Shown one piece after another: positions 46,155 to 54,541 of a stretch of DNA of 64,000 nucleotides. Numbering within the stretch: position 1 is the stretch's first letter; each line of letters starts with the position of its first letter. The DNA is from Rhodocyclaceae bacterium (lineage in GTDB: Bacteria > Pseudomonadota > Gammaproteobacteria > Burkholderiales > Rhodocyclaceae): the NCBI GenBank assembly GCA_013791905.1, contig VMSX01000010.1:62001-126000 (forward strand), read 5' to 3'. A model generated the notes under the pieces. It was not told the origin of the DNA. It ran no database searches and saw nothing but the letters and a program-made list of their open reading frames with translations. The translations under genes were made by a program, and so were the position numbers.

Positions 46155-47365
46155 CGGATAAATCAGCCGTCCGGATTACCTTGGTGGATGACGAGCCCTT
46201 CATGCTCAAGCTGCTGGGCCGGATTCTGGAAAACCTCGGCTTCACCGCGCTGACCAGTCACACCAGCGGGCGCGCGGCGCTGGATGCGTGCACCGCCGCC
46301 GGCCCGCCGGACGTGATCCTGCTCGATCTGAACATGCCGGAGATGGACGGCATCGAGTTCGTCCGCCACCTGGTCGACCGGCGCTATGCCGGCAGCCTGA
46401 TCCTGGTCAGCGGCGAGGACGAACGCATGCTGCAGGCGGCCAGCAAGCTGGTGGAGGCGCACCAGATCCGCGTGCTCGGCCACCTGCACAAACCCGTGCA
46501 GCCCGCCGCGCTGGCGAGAATACTGGCTAAATGGTCGCCGCCCGTGACTGGCCGACAGCGGGCAACGCAAACGGCTTACAGCGCGGATGCGGTGCAGGCC
46601 GCCATCGCCAACGGCGAACTGGTCAATTATTACCAGCCCAAGGTCGCGGTCGACAGCGGCGCGGTGGTGGGGGTGGAAACCCTGGTGCGCTGGCAGCATC
46701 CGTTTGCTGGCCTGATCTTTCCAGACGAGTTCATCGGCGTCGCCGAGGCACACGGCCTGATCGACGACCTCACCCACGCCGTGCTCGCCGCCGCGATGGC
46801 CCAGGCCAGTGCCTGGCAGAAGGCCGGACTCGCCCTGCGGGTGGCCGTCAACCTGTCGATGGACAACCTGCTGAAGCTGGGCTTCGCCGATAGTGTCGCG
46901 GGACTGGCTGCCCGCGCCGGCGTGGCGCCGGCCGAGATCGTGCTGGAGATAACGGAAAGCCGGTTGATGGCCGACCTGCGCGCACCGCTGGACATTCTGA
47001 CGCGGCTGCGCCTGAAGCGTTTCCGGCTGTCGATCGACGATTTCGGCACCGGCCACTCCTCGCTCACCCAGTTGCGCGACCTGCCCTTCGACGAGTTGAA
47101 AATCGACCGTAGCTTCGTGCACCGCGCCGGGGCCAACGCGACCCTGCGCGCGATCTTCGAGGCCAGCCTCGGTCTGGCCCGGCAACTGGGCATGGAAGTC
47201 GTCGCCGAGGGCGTTGAAGACCAGGAAGACTGGGATTATCTGCGCCAGACGGGCTGCGATCTGGCACAGGGTTATTTCATCGGCCGGCCGATGCCGGCAG
47301 CCGACCTGCCGGGCTGGATCGAAACATGGAACACCCGTTATCGCAAGCAGTATCCCGACGCGTAA
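46151..47365 (+). CDS. Response regulator with EAL c-di-GMP phosphodiesterase domain
   Basis: Protein of 404 residues: receiver (about 1-130, phospho-acceptor Asp59 in LLDLNMPEMDG) and EAL domain (about 145-400). Catalytic residues look intact: the signature is ETL (GVETLVRWQHP), with NLSMDNL, EITESRL, the metal pair in IDDFGTGHSSL, Lys in LKIDRSFV and Glu in VAEGVEDQED. It should hydrolyse c-di-GMP to pGpG when phosphorylated. It is the only recognisable output enzyme in the operon and is translationally coupled to the kinase before it. Confidence 0.92.
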   Translation: MTDKSAVRITLVDDEPFMLKLLGRILENLGFTALTSHTSGRAALDACTAAGPPDVILLDLNMPEMDGIEFVRHLVDRRYAGSLILVSGEDERMLQAASKLVEAHQIRVLGHLHKPVQPAALARILAKWSPPVTGRQRATQTAYSADAVQAAIANGELVNYYQPKVAVDSGAVVGVETLVRWQHPFAGLIFPDEFIGVAEAHGLIDDLTHAVLAAAMAQASAWQKAGLALRVAVNLSMDNLLKLGFADSVAGLAARAGVAPAEIVLEITESRLMADLRAPLDILTRLRLKRFRLSIDDFGTGHSSLTQLRDLPFDELKIDRSFVHRAGANATLRAIFEASLGLARQLGMEVVAEGVEDQEDWDYLRQTGCDLAQGYFIGRPMPAADLPGWIETWNTRYRKQYPDA

Positions 47366-47380
47366 TCAGGAAACCACACC

Positions 47381-48559
47381 ATGCCCACCGCCGACACCAA
47401 TCCTGCCGCAATCCTGGTCGCCACCGACAACGTCACCGACGCGGCGCTGATCAAGAGACAGCTGGAAGAGGAATTCACCAAGGTCGTCTTGTCGACCGAT
47501 GCCGATGCGGCGGCAAAGGACTTCGAACGCTACCGTCCCGACGTGCTGGTGCTGGCCTTCGACAATCTGGAGAAGGCCGAACGCTATTACCTCGGGCTGT
47601 ATCGGCTGTGTCCGACCGTGCAGCAGCACATCCACCGCACCGTGATCCTGTGCAACAAGGAGGAGGTGAAGCGGGTATACGAACTGTGCAAGAAAAACTA
47701 TTTCGACGACTATGTGCTGTTCTGGCCAATGACCTACGACATGTCACGGCTGGCCATGGCGATCCACCACGCGCTGCGCGAGTTGGCGACCCTCAAGGAC
47801 GACGGGCCGTCGGTGGCGGAATTCGCCGCACAGGCACGCCGCTTGGTGGAACTGGAAGGCCTGCTCGAACAAAGGCTGGCGGAGGGCAGCCAGCATCTCG
47901 CGGGCGCCGGCCGGGCGATGGCACAAGCCGAGCAGGACATCGGTGCCGCCCTCGACGGGTTCTCGCGGCGCCTGATCGACGGCGCCCTGCCCAACGCAGT
48001 GACGGTCAACGATGCCGACGCACTGCAACAGGAAATCGGCCGACTCAAGCGTGAGGAAGTCGCCAATCTCTTCAGTACCGCCGCCGCGGCAGCGCTACCC
48101 GCCAAAAACTGGGCAGACGGTCTAGACGCGGCTTACGCGCCGCAGCGGGAATCGACCCGCGCACTGGCGGCAATGGCCGAGCGTGTCAAGCCGACCGTGC
48201 TGGTGGCCGACGACGACGAATTCCAGCGCAAGATCGTCGCCCGCATCCTGGCGGCGGCTAACTATCATGTACTCCTAGCCGCCAGTGGCTTCGAAACCCT
48301 GAGTCTGCTGCGCAAGACGCGACCCGATCTGATCCTGATGGACGTCATGATGCCCGATCTGAATGGCATCGAAACCACGCGCCGCCTGAAAGCCGTGCCG
48401 CAATTCGTCGGCATCCCGGTGATCATGATCACCGGCAACAGCGAGAAAAGCGTCGTCGCCGGATGTCTGAAGGCCGGCGCAGTCGGATTTCTGGTCAAGC
48501 CGGTCGAGCGCGACACCCTGCTCGCCAAAGTAGCCCAGGCACTGCGCGGCGCCCATTGA
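47381..48559 (+). CDS. Pseudo-receiver / helical / receiver protein
   Basis: Protein of 392 residues. The N-terminal domain (about 8-130) has a receiver-like pattern, but the expected phospho-Asp position is Ala (RPDVLVLAFDN). The middle (about 140-265) is a long helical region with no family I recognise (VAEFAAQARRLVELEGLLEQ and onward). The C-terminal receiver (about 270-390) is normal, with DDD at the start and Asp321 (LILMDVMMPDLNG). No DNA-binding or enzymatic output is present. It may act as an adaptor or phosphate sink in the relay. Confidence 0.85.
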   Translation: MPTADTNPAAILVATDNVTDAALIKRQLEEEFTKVVLSTDADAAAKDFERYRPDVLVLAFDNLEKAERYYLGLYRLCPTVQQHIHRTVILCNKEEVKRVYELCKKNYFDDYVLFWPMTYDMSRLAMAIHHALRELATLKDDGPSVAEFAAQARRLVELEGLLEQRLAEGSQHLAGAGRAMAQAEQDIGAALDGFSRRLIDGALPNAVTVNDADALQQEIGRLKREEVANLFSTAAAAALPAKNWADGLDAAYAPQRESTRALAAMAERVKPTVLVADDDEFQRKIVARILAAANYHVLLAASGFETLSLLRKTRPDLILMDVMMPDLNGIETTRRLKAVPQFVGIPVIMITGNSEKSVVAGCLKAGAVGFLVKPVERDTLLAKVAQALRGAH

Positions 48560-48608
48560 ACATCACCTGCATTCTCACCTTGCATGAGAAAGTGACGGCA
48601 TTTTCGCT

Positions 48609-51600
48609 ATGGAATCACCCGACAATATTCACGCTTTAGAGACTGCACAACCTCGTTCCAGGAAAAACGCCGAACGGGCGCAGCTCGATGCGGCCGCCGA
48701 CCTGGACGCCACCTTGCGGGCCATCCCCGATCTGCTCTTCGAACTGGACGACAAGGGGCGCTACCTGCAGGTCTGGACAAACCAGCCCGAACTGCTGGCC
48801 GCGCAACGGGAGCTGCTGCTGGGACACACCGTGGCCGAGATGCTGCCTGCGCCAGCGGCGGCGACAGTGCTGGCGGCGCTGCAGGAAGCCGCCAGCACCG
48901 GCCATTCCCAGGGCCAGCAGATCAGCCTGCCGCTGCCCCAGGGGGAATGCTGGTTCGAGCTATCGACGTCCCGCAAAATCAACCCCACCGATGGCCAGTT
49001 GCGCTTCATCATGCTGTCGCGGGACATTTCCGCACGCAAGCGGATGGAGCAGATTCTGCAAGCCCTCGGCACCGCACCGACCGGTCAGGAATTTTTCAAT
49101 TTCCTGACCGGCCAGTTGGCCAAACTGCTGGAGGTCGAGGTGGCGTTCATCGGCGAGCTCCTGCCCAACGGTCGAGCCCGCACCCGCGCCATGATCATCG
49201 ACGGTCAGGCGGTGCCGTCACTGGAATACGATCTGACCGGCACACCCTGCGAGAGCGTGATGGGGAAAACGCTGTGCGTTTATCCGGATACCGTGCAGCA
49301 ACGCTTTCCTCATGACACGATGCTCGCCGATCTGGGCGTGGTGGCCTATGCTGCCGCCCCCTTGTGGAACAGCCAGCAGCGCCCCCTGGGCCTGATCGGC
49401 ATCATGGGCCGCCGGCGCATCGAGCAGCCCGCAGCGCTGGAAAACATCTTGCGGCTCGTCGCCCTGCGGGCCGGCGCCGAGTTGGAGCAGGAACATCAGC
49501 AGCGCGCCATGCGCGAAAACGAAGAAAAATACCAGCGCCTGGTGGAAAGCCTCGGGCATGAATATCTCTTCTACCGTCACGATGCCGCGGGCGTCTTTAC
49601 CTATCTGAGCCCCTCCATCGAGACCATATTGGGATATACGCCCGCGGCTTTCAAAACCCATTACCGCCAGTTCTTGACCGACGATCCAGGCAATGCGCTA
49701 GCGATCAGGTATTCCGAGGAGAGTCTGCGCGGCAAGCCCCCGCCCCCCTATGAAGTGGAAGTACGGCGCAAGGACGGCAGACCCTGCACCCTGGCAGTGA
49801 GCGAAATACCGGTTTTCGACCCGACTGGCCAGGTGGTGGGCGGCGAAGGCATTGCGCATGACATCACTGCACACAAGGCGGCGGAGCGCAGGCTGCGCAG
49901 CATGGCTTCTGAACTGGAACAGCGGGTCGAGGAACGTACTCTGGCCCTGGCAAACAAGGAAGAGGAAACCCGCTCTCTGGTAGACAACTTATTGGATTGC
50001 GTCATCAACATCGACGGCCAGGGCATCGTACGCTCGGCCAACCCCGCCGTCGAACGCATCCTGGGCTGGCGCCCGGATGAGCTGATCGGCCAGAACGTCA
50101 GCGTGCTGACCCCCGAACCGCATCGCAGCGCCCACGATGGCTATCTGGAGCGTTACCAGCGTACCAATCAGGCGCACATCATCGGCAGCGGCCGCGAAGT
50201 GGAAGGCCTGCACAAGAATGGACAACTGATCCCCATGGAATTGGCGGTGAGCGAATACTGGGTGCAGGGAAAACGCTTCTTCACCGGCACCCTGCGCGAT
50301 ATCACCGAACGCAAGGCGGTCGAGGCAGCACTGCAAGCAGCAAAAGAAGAGGCGGAAGCCGCCAACCGCGCCAAGTCGCTCTTTCTTGCCGCCATGAGCC
50401 ACGAAATCCGCACGCCGATGAACGGAGTGATCGGCATGGTGGAATTGCTGGCGCAAGGCCGGCTGGATGAACACCAGCAGGAAATGGTCGAAACGGTACG
50501 CGAGTCGTCCTTTTCCCTGCTGCGGGTCATCGATGACATCCTCGATTTTTCCAAGCTGGGGGCGGGAAAACTGACTATGGATGAGGAACCACTGTCTCTG
50601 GAGCGCCTGCTGGAAGGGGTGTGCGACGGCCTCGAAGCGGTGGCACGCAACAAACGCGTGGATCTGTATCCATTCATCGACCCGGCCCTGCCGCAACAGG
50701 TAGTGGGCGACGAGGGACGCTTGCGCCAGATTCTCAACAACCTGGTCGGCAATGCCATCAAATTTTCCGCAGCCAGCGCTGGGCGCGGCCGGGTCGCCGT
50801 GCGTGCCACATCACTCGGCAGCAGCGACGGACGGGTGGCGTTGTGCCTGAGTGTTGCCGACAACGGCATCGGCTTGTCAGTCGAGGAGCAGGCCAGCCTG
50901 TTCAAACCTTTTATACAGGCGGATGCCTCAACCACCCGGCGCTTTGGCGGCACCGGACTGGGGCTTTCCATCGTGAAACATATCGTCGATCTGCTGCATG
51001 GCGACATCCAGATCAGCAGCGCCTCGGGTGCGGGTGCGACATTTACCGTCAACCTGAACCTGCCCATCGCGCCGGGTGCCGCCACGGCACCCGCTGCACC
51101 GGCTTTGAATGACCTGGAATGCCTGTTGGTGACAGAGGACGCAGAGCGTGCCCACGACCTGGGCGTCTATCTGACCGACGCCGGCGCGCAGGTACGCCGC
51201 GCCGCCACGCTCGACGCCGCCCTACTCCAATTGAAGACGCTGCCGGCCCAAGGGTCATGGGTGGTGATTCACGACACCGGCCTGGAGCAGCCACAACAGG
51301 AAGCATTGATCGCCCTGCGGGAGGCGGTGTTGGAACCCCATTTCCTGCTGCTGCTCAACCATGGCTTGCGTCATCGGCCCCGTTTGGAAGCGCCGGGCAT
51401 CGTCAGCCTCGACATCGAGCTTTTGCATCGCCGCACCTTGCTGGAGGCGGTGGCCATCGCGGCAGGGGGGGCATCGGCCCAAGCACTGGCTTCCCGGCCA
51501 GAGCCTGCTCCGGCGCCGGCACCAACCACAATCGCAGCATGGCACCTCCCCATCCTGGTGGCCGAAGACAACCCAATCAACCAGAAAGTCATCGTCCGCC

Positions 51601-52301
51601 AGCTGCAACTGCTCGGTTACCGCGCCGAAGTCGCCGGTGACGGTGAGGAAGCGCTGGAGATCTGGCGTCAGGGCAAGTTCAGCCTGATCCTGTCCGACCT
51701 GCACATGCCGAAGCTGGATGGCTGCGCCCTGGCTGCAGCCATCCGCCAAGAGGAGCCAGCGGGTCAGCGCATCCCCATCCTCGCCGCCACTGCCAACATC
51801 CTGAAAGAGGACCGGGAGCGCTGTCTGAAACTCGGCATGGACGACGTATTGATCAAGCCGGTGCAGCTACCCGTCCTCAAAGCGGCCCTGGAAAAGTGGC
51901 TGGCGGGAACGCTGGCAAACCGGGCCGGCAAGGACAGCACTGCCGCGCCACCTCCCCCATCTCCCGGCTTGGCGGTGCTGGATACTGCAGTGCTTGAAAA
52001 ACTGCTCGGCGACAACGCCCCGACGCTCATCACCGAGTTTCTGGACGACTTCCAGACCTCGGCCCGGCAAACCGCCGCGGAGTTGCATGCTGCCTGGGAC
52101 AAGGGCGATCTGGCCGCTGTGGGCAGTGCGGCCCACAAGCTGAAATCGTCATCCCGCGCCGTGGGCGCCCTCGCCCTGGGTGAGTTGTGTGCCGCACTGG
52201 AAAAGTCCGGCACTGCCGGAGATCGCGTAGCGCTTAGCGCATTGATGCCGGAGTTCGAGGCCGGGATGGTGGCTGTCGAAAGGGAAATTGATGCGCGTTA
52301 G
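48609..52301 (+). CDS. PAS-GAF-PAS-PAS hybrid histidine kinase with receivers and Hpt
   Basis: Hybrid kinase of 1230 residues with no obvious membrane helix, so probably cytoplasmic. Order: PAS (about 30-145), GAF (150-300), PAS (305-425), coiled coil, FixL-like PAS (455-575; His509, His523, Arg529), HisKA with His598 (SHEIRTPMNG), HATPase (700-825), a degenerate receiver (835-960), receiver with Asp1030 (LSDLHMPKLDG), and Hpt with His1176 (AHKLKSSSRAVG). The C-terminal half mirrors the first kinase of the operon, including the degenerate receiver, so they are paralogues. It starts 49 bp after the preceding gene. Confidence 0.92.
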   Translation: MESPDNIHALETAQPRSRKNAERAQLDAAADLDATLRAIPDLLFELDDKGRYLQVWTNQPELLAAQRELLLGHTVAEMLPAPAAATVLAALQEAASTGHSQGQQISLPLPQGECWFELSTSRKINPTDGQLRFIMLSRDISARKRMEQILQALGTAPTGQEFFNFLTGQLAKLLEVEVAFIGELLPNGRARTRAMIIDGQAVPSLEYDLTGTPCESVMGKTLCVYPDTVQQRFPHDTMLADLGVVAYAAAPLWNSQQRPLGLIGIMGRRRIEQPAALENILRLVALRAGAELEQEHQQRAMRENEEKYQRLVESLGHEYLFYRHDAAGVFTYLSPSIETILGYTPAAFKTHYRQFLTDDPGNALAIRYSEESLRGKPPPPYEVEVRRKDGRPCTLAVSEIPVFDPTGQVVGGEGIAHDITAHKAAERRLRSMASELEQRVEERTLALANKEEETRSLVDNLLDCVINIDGQGIVRSANPAVERILGWRPDELIGQNVSVLTPEPHRSAHDGYLERYQRTNQAHIIGSGREVEGLHKNGQLIPMELAVSEYWVQGKRFFTGTLRDITERKAVEAALQAAKEEAEAANRAKSLFLAAMSHEIRTPMNGVIGMVELLAQGRLDEHQQEMVETVRESSFSLLRVIDDILDFSKLGAGKLTMDEEPLSLERLLEGVCDGLEAVARNKRVDLYPFIDPALPQQVVGDEGRLRQILNNLVGNAIKFSAASAGRGRVAVRATSLGSSDGRVALCLSVADNGIGLSVEEQASLFKPFIQADASTTRRFGGTGLGLSIVKHIVDLLHGDIQISSASGAGATFTVNLNLPIAPGAATAPAAPALNDLECLLVTEDAERAHDLGVYLTDAGAQVRRAATLDAALLQLKTLPAQGSWVVIHDTGLEQPQQEALIALREAVLEPHFLLLLNHGLRHRPRLEAPGIVSLDIELLHRRTLLEAVAIAAGGASAQALASRPEPAPAPAPTTIAAWHLPILVAEDNPINQKVIVRQLQLLGYRAEVAGDGEEALEIWRQGKFSLILSDLHMPKLDGCALAAAIRQEEPAGQRIPILAATANILKEDRERCLKLGMDDVLIKPVQLPVLKAALEKWLAGTLANRAGKDSTAAPPPPSPGLAVLDTAVLEKLLGDNAPTLITEFLDDFQTSARQTAAELHAAWDKGDLAAVGSAAHKLKSSSRAVGALALGELCAALEKSGTAGDRVALSALMPEFEAGMVAVEREIDAR

Positions 52302-52331
52302 CGATCATCTTCCCATCAGACCGGGGCGCGC

Positions 52332-53438
52332 ATGAAAGCTTGGCAGGATCATCCCGTTATCCTGCGGCGCCAGCGCTCGAAACCCAGGCAAGAAGACCTC
52401 GCGCTGCGCCAGAGCGAAGCCAGGCTGCGCGAGGCGCAGCGCGTGGCGCAAATCGGCAGCTGGGAACTCGATCTGCTGGAAAATCGCCTCTGGTGGTCCG
52501 ACGAGATCTACCGCATCTTCGAAATCGACCCGGCGCACTTCGACGCCACGTTTGAATCATTCATCGCCGCCATCCATCCCGCGGACCGGGACAGCGTCAG
52601 CCATGCCTACGAAAACTCCCTGCAGACCCGCAGCCCTTACGCAATCGAACACCGCCTGCTGTTTCCCGGTGACCGGATCAAATGGGTCCGTGAGCGTTGC
52701 GAAACGCACTATGACCCCGCCGGAATGGCGCTGCGCTCCATCGGCACAGTGCAGGACATCACCGCACGCAAACTCGACGAACTGGCCTTGCAGCGCAACT
52801 TGCAGGAAAAAGAGGAGCTGCTGCGTGAATTGCACCACCGGGTCAAGAACAACATGCAGGTGGTCACCAGCCTGCTGAACATCCAGGCGCGTCACCTGAA
52901 CGCCGACAACGCGTTGAAAATCTTCAACGATAGCCGCGAGCGCATCCGCGCCATGGCGATGATCCATGACCGGCTTTACAGCTTCCCGGACCTGGCCCAT
53001 ATCGACATGATTCCCTACCTGAGCTATCTGGCGGCGCACCTGCCGCGCATCTATCATCACTGTCCTGCCGATGCCCGCATCAAGGTCGTCGGTGTCAGCC
53101 CCCCACTGACGATCAAACAGGCCCTGCCTTGTGCGCTGATTGCCCACGAGTTGATGTTGAATGCCCTGCGCCATGGCGGCGGCGACGGCCCGACCGAGAT
53201 CGAAGTCAGCCTGGCGGCCGAACCGCTCGGCGAATGCCGACTGGTGGTGCGCGACCATGGACCCGGCCTGCCCGAGTGGCGGCAGGGGGCAGCGCCTGGC
53301 CTGCCCGGCGTGGGCACGACCCTGGTGCGGGAACTGGTGCGCCAGTTGCATGGCCGGGTGGACTTCTCTCCGGCCATGCCCGGCGCACGCGCGACACTGA
53401 GCTTTCCGCTTGCATTGACCGAAAAATCGAGACCATGA
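52332..53438 (+). CDS. PAS sensor kinase of the HisKA_2 type
   Basis: Soluble kinase of 368 residues. The PAS domain (about 30-150; VAQIGSWELDLLENRLWWSDE) is followed by a HisKA_2 dimerisation domain with the phospho-His in LLRELHHRVKNNMQVV (His168 or His169). The HATPase has ALIAHELMLNALRHGG (N box) and VVRDHGPGLPEW (G1 box). This class typically pairs with receivers like the one that starts the next gene, whose ATG overlaps its stop. Confidence 0.9.
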   Translation: MKAWQDHPVILRRQRSKPRQEDLALRQSEARLREAQRVAQIGSWELDLLENRLWWSDEIYRIFEIDPAHFDATFESFIAAIHPADRDSVSHAYENSLQTRSPYAIEHRLLFPGDRIKWVRERCETHYDPAGMALRSIGTVQDITARKLDELALQRNLQEKEELLRELHHRVKNNMQVVTSLLNIQARHLNADNALKIFNDSRERIRAMAMIHDRLYSFPDLAHIDMIPYLSYLAAHLPRIYHHCPADARIKVVGVSPPLTIKQALPCALIAHELMLNALRHGGGDGPTEIEVSLAAEPLGECRLVVRDHGPGLPEWRQGAAPGLPGVGTTLVRELVRQLHGRVDFSPAMPGARATLSFPLALTEKSRP

Positions 53439-54541
53439 GCACCCCCAGTATTCTGATTGTCGAAGACGAAGCCCTCACCGCCGAGGACATCCGCGCCCAT
53501 GTGGAAGAGGCCGGCTATGAAGTCAGCGCCATTGCCGCCTCGGCCACCGAAGCACTCGACCTGCTGGCCGGCAGCCGCCCGGACGCGGTGCTGATGGACA
53601 TCGTCCTCGAAGGCGAAATGGACGGCATCGCTGCCGCCGAGCAGATCCGCAAGCTGTATCAGATCCCCGTCGTCTTCCTGAGTGCCTACAGCGAACGGGA
53701 ACTGGTCGAGCGGGCGCAGGCCACGCAGCCCTACGGCTATCTGCTCAAACCTTTCGACCAGCGCGAACTGCGCACCACCCTGGCGCTGGCCCTGCATAAC
53801 GCGGCCAGGGACAAGGAGATGCGCGACCAGCAGCGCTGGTTGCAGGCGGTGCTCGCTTCTCTGCATGAAGGGGTGATCATGGCCGACCGGCAAGGCCGGA
53901 TCATGGCCCTCAACCGGGCCGCCGAAGTTCTGCTCGACCGGCAGACAGATCAGGTGGCTGGCGCCCCGCTGACTACAGTGCTAAACCTCGCCAGCCCGGC
54001 CCAGACGGTGCAACTGACGGAAGCCATGACCCGGGCGACCCATCTGGGCGAAGCCATGCCCGCGCCCGTGGAGGTTGATCTGCTCGGCCCCGGGGGCATG
54101 CCGCAGCCCACCGCGCTGGCCGTATCCCCCGTCACCCGGGACGATGGCACCCTGGACGGGCTGGTGCTCAGCCTGGTCGACGTCAGCCGGCAACGCGAGG
54201 CCCGGCAGCGACTGAAAAACCTCAATGCCGAGCTGGAGCAGCGCGTCACCGAGCGTACCGGAGCGCTACAACAGGCCACCTTGCGAGCAGAAGCGGCCAG
54301 TGCCGCGAAGAGTAACTTTCTGGCCCGCATGAGCCACGAATTGCGCACACCACTCAACCCCATCGTTGCCTATGCGGAAATGATGACGGTAGACCGCAGC
54401 CTGCCGGAAGATACCCGCGCCATGGCCGAAGACATGCTCGCCGCCGGGCAGCATCTGCTGGACCTGATCGGCCAGTTGCTGGCCGCCAGCGAGCAGGACG
54501 GCCTGCCCACAGAAAACAACCATGGAGACGCCGATGCTTGA
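53435..54541 (+). CDS. REC-PAS-DHp protein lacking an ATPase domain
   Basis: Protein of 368 residues. The receiver (1-125) has Asp55 (LMDIVLEGEMDG), followed by PAS (about 135-255), a coiled coil and a HisKA-type DHp segment with His301 (SHELRTPLNP). It stops about 65 residues after that His, before any HATPase domain. ATG 53435 overlaps the previous stop; the longer frame from 53129 lies inside the upstream gene. It cannot phosphorylate itself in cis, so a neighbour must act on it, or it is a relay protein. The next gene overlaps its end. Confidence 0.85.
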   Translation: MSTPSILIVEDEALTAEDIRAHVEEAGYEVSAIAASATEALDLLAGSRPDAVLMDIVLEGEMDGIAAAEQIRKLYQIPVVFLSAYSERELVERAQATQPYGYLLKPFDQRELRTTLALALHNAARDKEMRDQQRWLQAVLASLHEGVIMADRQGRIMALNRAAEVLLDRQTDQVAGAPLTTVLNLASPAQTVQLTEAMTRATHLGEAMPAPVEVDLLGPGGMPQPTALAVSPVTRDDGTLDGLVLSLVDVSRQREARQRLKNLNAELEQRVTERTGALQQATLRAEAASAAKSNFLARMSHELRTPLNPIVAYAEMMTVDRSLPEDTRAMAEDMLAAGQHLLDLIGQLLAASEQDGLPTENNHGDADA

